From positions 1-64,000 of the forward strand of contig JADHZB010001612.1 of NCBI GenBank assembly GCA_015657535.1: a stretch of DNA of 64,000 bases. Direction: 5' to 3'. This document shows, in pieces, positions 1-9,942 of the stretch. The stretch is from Nephromyces sp. MM_2019. Taxonomy: Eukaryota; Apicomplexa; Aconoidasida; Nephromycida. The position numbers and the translations under genes were made by a program. Below the pieces are notes generated by a model. That model was not told where the DNA came from and did not search any database. It was given only the letters and a program-made list of their open reading frames with translations. Numbering within the stretch: the first letter of the stretch is position 1; each line of letters begins with the position of its first letter.

Positions 1-277
1 GTGTGTGTGTGTGTGTACCCTTACGAACAATTAATCTCCCTACAGTTTGAAACTAAGCACATCCAGATTTTTCGCTGGAACAGCTTTTATGATGAAATTT
101 TGGCGGCTTGGAATTGAAATTCAATTTGCTGAGCTTCAGCATTCACTTCATCTTCATCGCCACTTTCTTTTGCTCTCTTTTTCCACCCTAAAAATCCTCC
201 TCTTTCCTTTTCTCCAATAAGTTTCCCTCACAAGCAAATCAGCTGCTTAAAGAAGCTACTGTGTGTGTGCGAATTAC

Positions 278-503
278 CTTCTGCTCTGCCTTGTCTCGGA
301 TTGAGCAGGTATTCAATACTATAACGTTTGCTTCTTTGCTGTTTTCTGTTTCCAGCATGCCGACACTTGTGAGAGCTCCAGAGATTCTCTCGCTATCAGC
401 CTGAGGACACACATACAGAAGCCTTTTTTCCAAGCAATACACGCTTAACGAGGCAGTAGATACACTCAATCAACCGAAAAATCACACATAGATTGGTAGA
501 TAC

Positions 504-541
<38 letters not shown>

Positions 542-846
542 AATAAATAAAGCAACCACCGGTAGGTAAGATGAACATACAAATAGAGCTATAACTACTA
601 GGCTAAATACACAAACCCACCTTGTTCATCTGGCATCCCATAGTGTTGACAAAATATCTCTTCCTCTTCTTCATATCTTCAGCACACTTTTTCTCTCGAG
701 AAAAAACATCCGAAAAAGCAAATTCTTTTGCTGAAGAAGGCCGAAAGCTGAGATTCTCCTGAAGAAGAGGAGAACTCACTAAAGGCCCTGCTTTCTCAGC
801 ACACGCAAACACACTCCTGTGAAAGTTTTGTAGTGCAAGCTGTTCC
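278..846 (-). CDS. CDK5RAP1: 5' part of MiaB/CDK5RAP1-type tRNA methylthiotransferase gene (continues off the left edge)
   Basis: Two exons are seen on the minus strand: 846-621, ending at a gtgggt donor, and 400-278, ending at a gtaatt donor. Both junctions are phase 0. The joined protein reads YFVNTMGCQMNKADSERI and then VLNTCSIRDKAEQKV, the start of the UPF0004/MTTase domain. The Cys in MGCQMN and the Cys in NTCS are two of the three ligands of the auxiliary 4Fe-4S cluster. The NTCSIRDKAEQKV wording fits MiaB/CDK5RAP1, which 2-methylthiolates N6-isopentenyl-A37 of tRNA, better than MtaB/CDKAL1. The third Cys, the radical-SAM domain and the TRAM domain must lie left of the window. The start is uncertain: a Met sits just before KKRKRYF, but the exon opens further upstream after a cttcag acceptor. 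The last 277 bases hold intron only. Organellar or cytosolic location cannot be judged. Confidence 0.85.
505..539. repeat. (CA)n microsatellite, about 17 units
   Basis: The longest uninterrupted CA run in the window. It lies in the intron between the two CDK5RAP1-type exons, so the sense strand carries (GT)n. Confidence 0.97.
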
Positions 847-1224
847 CTGAAGATAATTTCAGCCAAATAGAAAGAGGAAAAAAAGGGTATATACGTGTGT
901 GTGTGTGCATCTAAGAGATGAGGTAAAGGAGTTATAAACTAAGAGAGAAAAAAACAAGACTAACGCTTGTGTGTGTGTGTGTGTGTGCGTGTGTGAGTGT
1001 ATACTAAAGGTTCGTCAGCCCACACACATTGCTATTGATGAAGTACAAGGGCACACATAGCAGAATAAACTAGTCAGAAAACGGGACACATACAAGGATT
1101 ATCCGAACAGCACACACACAAGCCTAACTCAACGAAATGGCACACACAAAATGGAATTCTACAGATTAAACACACACACACCACTTCCACGCGCACACAC
1201 GCACACAACCTTCCACCACCTAAG

Positions 1225-2713
1225 CTAGGCTTCAACCCCCCACCTCAAAGCTTCTAGGCCGGAATTGCTCAACACTCCTCTCCCAGGCAGCCTCTTCTTC
1301 GATGAAGATTTGACGACTTTCATCTTCACAAAAATATCGTTAACTCGAATCAAATGCCACCCTAAAATCGACTTTATCAGGGCAAAATCTCCGGGTTTTC
1401 TCTTCATCTTCAAGGAGAATATGAAGAGGGAGGAGATGAAGAAGGAAATGAAGGGGATTAAGAGGAGGGTGAAGAAAAACACGAGAAAGTGAAGAAGAAA
1501 AAGCAGTAACCGCAAAGATGGCAACAAAGCAACTCTACACGCATAGATGTGAGCACACACAGCGACAAACACTATCGCACACACACATACATACACACGA
1601 GAAGAAGCAGCAGTACTCACTCTGCTCAGATCCTGTACAACACTAGCCGGTAGGACTTCGAAGGAGCTAAAGAAGTCTAAAGCCTCGCAGCTGGCTTCCC
1701 AGAGGTTAACCCATCCAATAGTACCACCTCTGTCTCGTGTGTGCACACACGCAGAGATGTTGCTTGCTATCTCTGCAACATTGAGGAAGAAGATGACACT
1801 CTTAAGTCATGAAATATGCTTTTAAAGTAGATTAGCAGAAAAGCATACACACAAGTGGAGCATTTGTAGACACACACACAAGAGCTTATGGGGGCACACA
1901 CAGAAATTCTTGTGGAGGCAAAAGTACTCATGCATACACACACACCTTCACACACAATAGCAGCTATAAACACATACTTTGAGACAAACCTAGGCACTCC
2001 CACATACCCACACACCCACGCACGCACACACACACACACACACCCACGTACATACACATTTCCACACATACACAATTCTCTGTGCATATATGCACACAGC
2101 ATATAAGAAACGCATATACGATGCGAATAATAGTATTCAACACACACACACACACACACCACCGTCTAATTTTCAATACAGAAGCCAGTTTGTGAGACAG
2201 GGAAAGTCGTTAGCATCTCATAAGGGGCATACCTTCAAAGCTGTAAGCTTCCTCTGCTATCATTCTTATCAGCTCTTTCCCCATAGATTCAGTCTATACG
2301 AAGAGATAAGCACGAGCACGCACATAAATACACACACGCATACACTCGCAATCGCGTCTTTCACATGCAAACTATCCTAAAAAGCACGCACACACACATA
2401 TAAAAAGCCATAAAAAAACACACCATTGAATCACTGAAAAGCACAACCTAGGGAGTTCACCCAAAGAAAGGAGCAGCGATTTAACAAGCTATCAAACCAC
2501 ATACACAACACGTTTCACACACACACACACAGCAACGAGCAAGTCTTCAAGGTGTATAACCTCTGTCACTATGTGGGATAAGTGGACTGCAGATACCACC
2601 TCATTATATGCTTCCTCGAAGAGCCTTTTCCCATCATCTTTCACATCACACACTCCTCTGGTTGAAGAAGAAGCAGCCCGAAGAATCGCCAAGCTTCGAT
2701 TTCGTAACTTCAC
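1225..2713 (-). CDS. Parvulin-type (PpiC/rotamase) peptidyl-prolyl isomerase, 3' exons
   Basis: Four phase-compatible exons are seen: 2713-2561, 2293-2233, 1772-1621 and 1407-1225 (TAG stop). Joined, they give a whole parvulin fold: HLSHIVTE at the first strand, then TESMGKELIRMIAEEAYSF, then EEIASNISACVHTRDRGGTI with GWV (the usual FxELAxxYSxC...GGxLGW block), and PGDFALIKSILGWHLIRV near the end (usual GWHIIKV strand). Parvulins catalyse cis-trans isomerisation of Xaa-Pro bonds. The GGTIGW-to-PGD segment is about 16 residues longer than in bacterial PpiC. About 35 residues follow the domain. The 1407 exon has two in-frame acceptors, so a Met-Lys pair may be optional. The 5' end is not fixed; exon-like pieces at 3.0 and 5.0 kb could belong here as a leader. 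Introns are full of CA/GT repeats. The family call is firm; the targeting is unknown. Confidence 0.83.
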
Positions 2714-2759
2714 CTGTTATAGCAGTGTGTATTAGTTATATGATCAAGGAATAAAGCGC

Positions 2760-2960
2760 GAAAAAGTGTGTATGGGGGTGATTTGGGGGGAGATAGTTTG
2801 TGGTTGTTTGGATAGTGTGTGTGTCTGGAAAGTTTGTGTGCGTTGGGCTAGTTTGTATGTGTTTGCATAGTGTGTGTTTGGAGGTTTTTTGTGTGTGGGA
2901 TAGTTTCTTTGTGCTTGGATAGTGTTTGCCCGTGGGGATAGTGTGTTTACCAAAAATATT
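2760..2960. repeat. Degenerate GT-rich tandem repeat (GGATAGTGTGTGT-like)
   Basis: On the plus strand, irregular copies of a unit containing GATAGT(GT)n or TAGTTTGTGTG follow each other about every 25-35 bases. It lies upstream of the 2,713-2,561 parvulin exon and may fall in an intron. Confidence 0.6.
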
Positions 2961-3378
2961 TTCTATGAGGCCTTTGCTGGCGAGCCCTCTGTGTGCACAA
3001 ACCCTTCCTGTGCAGACACTTTGCGTGTGCGAATATCTGCACATTCTGTGCTAGCCTACAAGATCTTAGCATCAAAACCTGGCAAACAGCCATACACAGC
3101 TAGCTCGATTTCGCTAATACCTTCCCTCATACTCATTAAACTATACTTATTTGAGGGGAAAAAAACAAGCACTGAAGCTTGCCTGTGGTTAAACACACAC
3201 GCACGAACACACACACGGACACACACGCACATAGATAGATTCGCCATTGTAAAGGAAAAAGCATCAGCATTATACAAAAGTAAAGTATATCTTCTTAGAA
3301 GATGGTAACTCATTATCTATCTTGAAACGTCAAAGCAGCAGAGTATACTGAAAATAAAATTAGAGCTGCAAACACACC

Positions 3379-3720
3379 ATCATACCTAATAACTCATGCA
3401 CACACACACACACACACACCATCATACCTAATAACACACTCAGAAAGACACAGAAACATACACCTAATAACTCGCTCGCACATAGATACACACACAGACA
3501 TGCATGCCTAATAACTCACTCACACATAAACACACACCACACCCACCAGCATATCTAGCAACACACAAACACACACACCCACCAACACATAAACATAAGC
3601 GTCGACATATCAACACAAATAACTTCCACACACACAAACTATTGCCAAATCACATCCACACACACCAACACACCCACCCCTTAAGAAACTTCGCCCGGCT
3701 CACACGATACGGTTAACCCA
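3379..3720. repeat. Degenerate minisatellite with CCTAATAAC cores
   Basis: CCTAATAAC recurs at 3385, 3427, 3463 and 3507 (spacings 42, 36 and 44 bases), separated by CA-rich filler. Further CA-rich sequence with looser copies follows to about 3,720. Confidence 0.7.
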
Positions 3721-5010
3721 AAATTATATCTACTTCCTCCAATACACACACACACACACACACAAATCTTCAACGATTGATAAGAAGGCTAGTCTTATAC
3801 AACAAATTTAGGCAACAAGTTCTCAGCACTTCTAATGGGCTGGTGAAGGCAATGAAGAGGAGGGAAAAACCCCAAAATTCTGCTCATAAATGCGAGCCCT
3901 CAATAGAGTTTTCAAACTTGCACACATACGCAGGATTTAACATAGGAAACTTCGAAAAAATGAGCTTATAAGTTTGTGTGTGTGTGTATGTGCGTGCGCG
4001 TGTGTGCGTGCGTGTGTGTGTGGAGGCTCTGCTCTCTCCATAAGGAAATACTTTCTATTGCAGCAACATACACACGCACACAAGCATACACACACACCCG
4101 TAAATACATGCTAACGCAATCACACACACACACACACACACAAACACACACACTTGAACTTTGAAAAACATCCACAGCAGACTCTGAAAAGTGCCATAAA
4201 GCAGCATTTTCCGAGGCTTTCACCGGAAACCTCAGAAAATTCTTCAAGCATATAATACGGTGAAATGAGAGGACTCTACTGCATTAAGTAAAACCCACAC
4301 ATCGATGAGTGACTCACACACAGCTGACTGACATGCCTGACATAAGCACAAATGACCGACACACGCAAACACAGGTGAAATACCCAGTAATTCCAGCAAA
4401 CTACACACAGCTGAGAAGTATGCAACTCACATATAATTCACGCACACACACAGCATTTTATTCGAGTTTTTAGTATCTAAGCATTTCTGAGACACTGCAG
4501 CTCCTCCTTCTATTAGCTAAAGGTGCAAAACCATCTCTTCACTCATTCCTCACAGAAATCCCACACACAACATGAAAAGGCAACACACATACTGAAGATA
4601 AAATGAAAAAGCATAACAGGAGGAAAACCTTAGCACATGCAAAGGCTTAGCACTGCCTCATAGTCAAACAGAAAAGAAAAGGAGCTCAGTTAAGTTGAGA
4701 AATGTAGCGTAGCAAAAAGAAGAAGAAAAAGAGGGAAAAGAAGATGCAACAGCAGAAAGCCGTAAAGTGAGAAAAATTAAGAGGAGAAAACAGCTTAAAT
4801 GAGGAAGCTGCAGACGATATAAAGCTGAAACCCTCGTGTGCGGCTGCACACACGAGATCTTTCAAGATTAGGGCATCTTCTTCCCCCTGCTGCTCTCCTG
4901 TCAGAGGAGCATGATTCACACCACACACACCAACAAGAAACTCCACACACACCAACAGGTAGCACACACATACACTGAAAATTAGCAGGCAAGCTATAAT
5001 GTGAACTTAC

Positions 5011-5091
5011 ACGATTCCTGGGAAAAATACATGTTCTTCGCATCAAATAGAAGGCACTCAAACGCATTCTCAATCATCCTAAAATCATTCA
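5011..5091 (-). CDS. Isolated probable exon, function unknown
   Basis: On the minus strand an 81-base open segment ends at a textbook gtaagt donor (5010-5005) and begins after a weak acceptor. It encodes NDFRMIENAFECLLFDAKNM followed by YFSQES, which looks like helical protein. No family is recognised. It lies between the CPOX stop and the parvulin exons on the same strand, so it could be a 5' exon of the parvulin gene or part of a separate gene. A second open segment near 4,890-4,820 did not join it in phase. Confidence 0.35.
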
Positions 5092-5400
5092 CTCCACAAA
5101 GACAGCTATCGTGCTCATACTTCCACACAAACTCCCTCCACATCCACACACGCGCACTTACCTTCTCTCACTCATACTACCTTCAAGAAGTATCCACAAC
5201 TACATAAAACGAGCATCTTCAAAAAAAAAGCCTTCACTTCATCTGTATGCCTTTACACCAACTAAATCTACCCTTCAACTATACCTAGAGCGTATGTGCG
5301 TGTGTGTGTGTGTGTCTATCTGTTTTTGTGTCTCTTTCTGCTGCTCTCTGATTCTCTCCCTCATTCACATTCACTCTACACACATCACTCCCCCTCACCC

Positions 5401-8400
5401 TCACGCCCACTCACGACTCCCCCTCACAGCCTCCACCAGTTTTTCCTCTTCACTCCCTTCTTTCGTCTCTGCCATATATTCCCACCTCCCCATCAATGGC
5501 AAACTCATCAAAATCGACTCAATACGAGCATTTGGTGTGTTTAAACCAAACTTTGTGCCTCTATCATAGAGAAGGTTGAATTCCACGTATCTACCCCTCC
5601 TGAGCTGCTGCCAAAGCTTTTGTTTCTCGGTAAAGGGTAGGCATATCCTACGCTTAAGTATAGGCAAATAACCCCCCAGAAAGCTCTGCATCACATTCAG
5701 CACAAACTTTTTGATTTCTCTCTGCTTGTTGAAGCGAAAAAGGTTATCAAAGAAGATGCCTCCAACGCCTCTATGCTCCTGTCTATGAGGCAAAAAGAAG
5801 TACTCATCACACCACTCCTTGAAGAGGGGGTAGCTACTCACTAGAGGGTGCTGATTGCAGCAGTTTTTGAGGGTTTTATGAAAGTGCTCGACATCTTCAA
5901 CATAGAGATAGCTGGGAGAGAGGTCAGTACCCCCCCCAAACCACCAACACACAAGCTGAAGCGAATCAGGCTTTCCAGAGATTTTGGAGGGCCTAGAAAT
6001 GAAGAGCTGGAAGAATCGAACGTTGCTGTGTATGGAGGGAGCGTGGGGGTTTGATGGGTGGATAACTAGGGAGAGACCAGAGGCGTAGAGCTTATACTTT
6101 GGGGGTTCTTGGGAGGTAGAAGATTCAGGGGTTTGGGGGGAGGAGTTCGTGGAGCTGGACGGCTGGATAGTGGAGGGCTGTTTACCGCCTGCTCGCCTCC
6201 ACCACAATAATTTGCGCAAGAAGGAGAATCTCTGTGTACACTGGCTTTCAAATTGTTGTGCTATGTGGGTTTTTGGCGGGTTTGGGAAGTTGGTGTGTGC
6301 GGAAATTTTTGGCAAAGCTGTGTGCTTGGGGGAGTAATTTGATGCTGAAGCGAGTTCTGGTAGCTCGTTAGGTTGAGCTTTAGGTAGTGTGTCTATGTTT
6401 GGTGGGTTAGGGATGTCGGAGCGTGCGGAGCTTTCCGGAGAAGTAGCCACTGTGGAGATCTCAGCTGATGCTGAAGATGCTAGCTCTTCCGATTGGGATT
6501 TACTAACGCTGCTTGGTAAGAACTCCTTACTTTTCACACCACTCTCATCTTCATGAGAAGCTGCTGGATGCTTCATGGTAGGTCGAAGATGATGGGGATG
6601 CTCAACTTCAAACCGCTGCCTAGGCATTGACTCCATCGCTAATGAGTTGGAAGAAGACAGTTTCTCCATTGAAGGGGAAGTGATTGATTCCTTTTCTCCT
6701 CTTCCACCTCCTCCCCTTGCTCCTGCTTCTTCCTCGTTTTCACTATCCAAATCACGAAATTTCACAGAAAGTAAAGCCTCTCCACCACTATCAGTATCAC
6801 CACAAGAATCAACTCCTTGAAGATCACTAGTAAGTTGGTTTCCATGAGCTTCTTCCTTACTTAACGAAGAAACCTTCCCACCACTCGCTATTCCATGACC
6901 ATAAAGAAGTTTTTTCCCTGAAAAATCCCTGCCTAAAGCAGTTTCCTTGGGATAATAAGGCTCTCGCTCAATCAAGTTTGAGCGAAGGTTTCTTTGGATG
7001 AAGATCTCTCCAGCGGAACGCGTATGAGAGCTTAAAGTATCAGCTTCGCCTTTGAAGGGAGATCGCTTAGTGGGTTGTTTCAAGCCTTCCAACAACTTCA
7101 AGGCTGAAGACTCTGGAATGTCGATGAAAATGCTGGAAAAAGCGATTCCAGCCTTCTCAAAGACCTTCCCTCCCTGCAACACACACGTTCTTCCCCATCC
7201 CGTATTGTTAGGGCGAGTATAGTCATCAACTCTAAAGTGCGTAAAGGGGAGTTTTCGCAGCTTAAGAGCATCTTGAGAGGCAGAAAGCCTCAGAATGCCT
7301 TCATGAGGTGGTGTTGTGCGGGTTCTTCCTTGAGGAGGTTTTCCACTAGCGTGATTAACGAGCTTTTCCTTGTCTTCGGGCTGCAAAAACTGAGAGCTCT
7401 TGCTTTCAGGCTGCTTGCTACTCAAGACTGCTGAATCGGTGAGTTGCAAAGAGCCTGTGGTATTACACACTCCGCTTTCCCCACTATTCGAACTCTCTGC
7501 ATGCTCTTCTTCTAGCAACTCAAAGGCAGAAACTATTCGAGCCTGTTCCTTTAGGAGCGAAGTCTCCCAGTCATCACGAAAAGACGAATCAGGAAACTAA
7601 GAGGGAGCATACGGCACACACACACATACACACGGATGCAAACAATGGAAAGTTAGAGTTGGACAACAAATTTCAGCAGTATAGTAGTTAAAAGCTTAAG
7701 AAACTGGAGTATGAGAGATTTTCCGGCAGAAAAAATGAAGATATAAAGTCAGTTGATTTGGTGTTTGTAAAGGAATAGCGTTCATGTGTGTGAAAGGGCA
7801 TGCACCATTAGCGGAGGGAGCGAGAGTGTATGGAAGGGCATTCGTCACCGGTAGAGAGCGAGTGTATATACACATGCATTCTCCACTAGCAGAGAGCACT
7901 ATAAAAGAAGATACTACCGAGATGAGCGCTACATTTCTGAGGAAGAAGATGCCAGCGCTCAAGCTTCGAGAAAGAAGATTCAATTTCTTTTACTTTTGCA
8001 CCAAGAATGTGTGAAAGAATGTGATTAGCAGCAGACGGATAGGAAGTACTCTCATGTTGCCACACACACCAAATCACAAAGGCATACACATATGAATAAA
8101 AGTAGTTAGCGTGCAATTCATCAGCAAAGATGCAAATGGCTTACACACACACGCTTCCTACAATAAACATGATAGAGAAGTATCAAGTAGTCTTCCTAGT
8201 GCAAAGCAGTTAAAAAAAAAAGACATATTGTGAGGGAGACCGTCCTATATATATCTGGGGAATCTTGTGTATGAGCGTGTGCGGATGAGCGGCTGTGTGT
8301 GTGTCGATGAATCTATACCTCTGTGTGTGTACAGACATGCAGATATGCATATGCTAATATGTAGATATGTATAAATGTAGATAAGCGCATACATGTATAC

Positions 8401-9942
8401 ATGAATACGCACACACAAACATATAGTGATGCATCAAATCCTGCTAGTTGCTTTCAAGCATTCAAATGATATATACACAGTGATAATTCATGGTTCTGCA
8501 AATGCATGAAATAAGAAGAGGGGGGCCTACCTACACTAGACCTGCTTCTATATTGAAACTTCTCAATATGCATCATATGAATATGCTTCAATACGCAACG
8601 CAAACCATGCTTTGACAATTTAGCTGGCTAGGAGGAAGCCACACACACATACACAGGGGAATACACACAGGCACAAGCATACATGTGCACCAACACAAAC
8701 ACACAAAACCGCAAACATACACACCTACACAAAAAGCACACATAGCTACACAAAAACCCACACACACAGATTTTAAACAGGAAACCAGCTAAATGTACTT
8801 CGATGTCAGCTACACATGCCTCAAAAAGAAAGCATGCCTAGCAATCCAGAGGCTTTCACTTCCACCCCTTTCAACTGCTTTTGGGTGTGCATACCCCAAA
8901 AAAGTCGCACACACTAGCATGAAATCTTCTTGTTCTAATCTTTTTCATGAATAATATCACGAAAAAGCTAGAAAGAAGATATCAATAAAGTCTGATAAAA
9001 ACACCGTAGATGATGTAATTCCTTCAGTCGGACAAGGAAAAACACATAAAGAGGAACACCACAAACCTATGTAATCCTCCAAGAGCAATCTATTATTAGA
9101 TCACAACCTTGGGATTCATTCTAAACTTATCGACATCGCGCATGAAGAAACAGAGGCAAAAAATAGGGGTACCATAGAAGCTTTTCACGATTAGCTTATT
9201 CAACTGCCTCAAATAGCTTCCCCCAAAGGAAAAAAATATGAAAAACTAAAGAAATTAGCTCGTTTCTAAGTCAATGCGGAGAAGGAAGCAGAACGACGCT
9301 CAATCAAAGATACTCATAGATTCAAATTGAAGAAGCATGAAAGAAAATCAATCAAAGAAACTCACCTCAAGCATTGTTTTTTATGATGCAAACGGAAGAT
9401 TTTCTCACTTCTTCAAGGATCAGAAAAGGCTGCATAGCTCGATCTCAAAAAAACCAATCATTACCCCCAAAACGCCAATTTCTTATCAACCTCTCCAGTC
9501 ATCATCTATACAAGGTCCAGCCCCCAAGAGCACGAAAGTTATCCGGTTCCCACACAAGGAATCGTGTTCAATCTCTATAGCAAAAAGTATAGAACCCATT
9601 CTTTCTTGAATTCCCGCTACTCACCTCATTTACGAGATTTTTTCCACTCTCTCTGAAAAGTCTGCTTTCCTCAGCGCCATCATAGGAAAATAAGCTCTTC
9701 TTTGCGCCTTTTTGTTTGTTTGAACCATGCGCTCGCCAATTACGCACACACCAACTAGTCAAGAAGGGGGACTTCTTCACTGTGATTTCATCAGATTGCC
9801 CAAAAGAGGCTTCCGTTTCGTTGAAGAAGAGGAAGAAGCACACCAGGAGAATAGCAGCAGCCTGCCTCCACTTGGTACCGTCATTTCTGAAGAGGAAAAA
9901 ACGTACCGGCGCTTTTGCAGCTCTAAGTGATGGAACCACCAT
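5401..9942 (-). CDS. CPOX: Oxygen-dependent coproporphyrinogen III oxidase with plastid-type leader and giant insertion
   Basis: HemF-type CPOX oxidatively decarboxylates coproporphyrinogen III to protoporphyrinogen IX in heme and chlorophyll synthesis. Two exons fit: 9942-9625 (ATG, gtgagt donor) and 7596-5401 (TGA stop), joined in phase 0 to give about 837 residues; family members are usually 300-450. Exon 1 has a hydrophobic run QAAAILLVCFFLFFNETEAS before a Phe, then basic sequence, like a bipartite plastid leader. Exon 2 carries family blocks GRTCVLQGGKVFEKAGIAF, VIHPSNPHAP, WWFGGGTDLSPSYLY, HRGVGGIFFDNLFRF and RRGRYVEFNLLYDRGTKFGL; the last contains the conserved Arg and Asp-Arg pair tied to catalysis. 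An extra Ser/Pro/Glu-rich block of roughly 300 residues sits between the FEKAG and VIHP blocks, and about 80 extra residues lie before the FEKAG block. The 2.0 kb intron may hide a further small exon. The family call is firm; plastid targeting is inferred. Confidence 0.93.

Larger units (their letters stand above)
2714..5400. other. Unresolved minus-strand intron/exon stretch rich in CA/GT repeats
   Basis: Apart from the 5,011-5,091 exon, only weak exon candidates are visible, for example 3,010-2,953 on the minus strand, ending at a gtaaac donor. The rest is microsatellite-rich sequence and degenerate GT-rich or CA-rich repeats. No conserved domain was recognised on either strand. Confidence 0.5.

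Noticed and set aside
1767..2176. Long Cys/Val-rich and His/Thr-rich frames at 1.8-4.2 kb
   Set aside because: They are translations of CA/GT repeats, open because the dinucleotide repeats lack stop codons.
2492..2560. Extension of the parvulin exon up to a (GT)n donor
   Set aside because: Ending the exon at the (GT)n run would insert over ten residues into the first helix. Ending it at GAG|gttata (2561) gives the exact parvulin spacing with the next exon.
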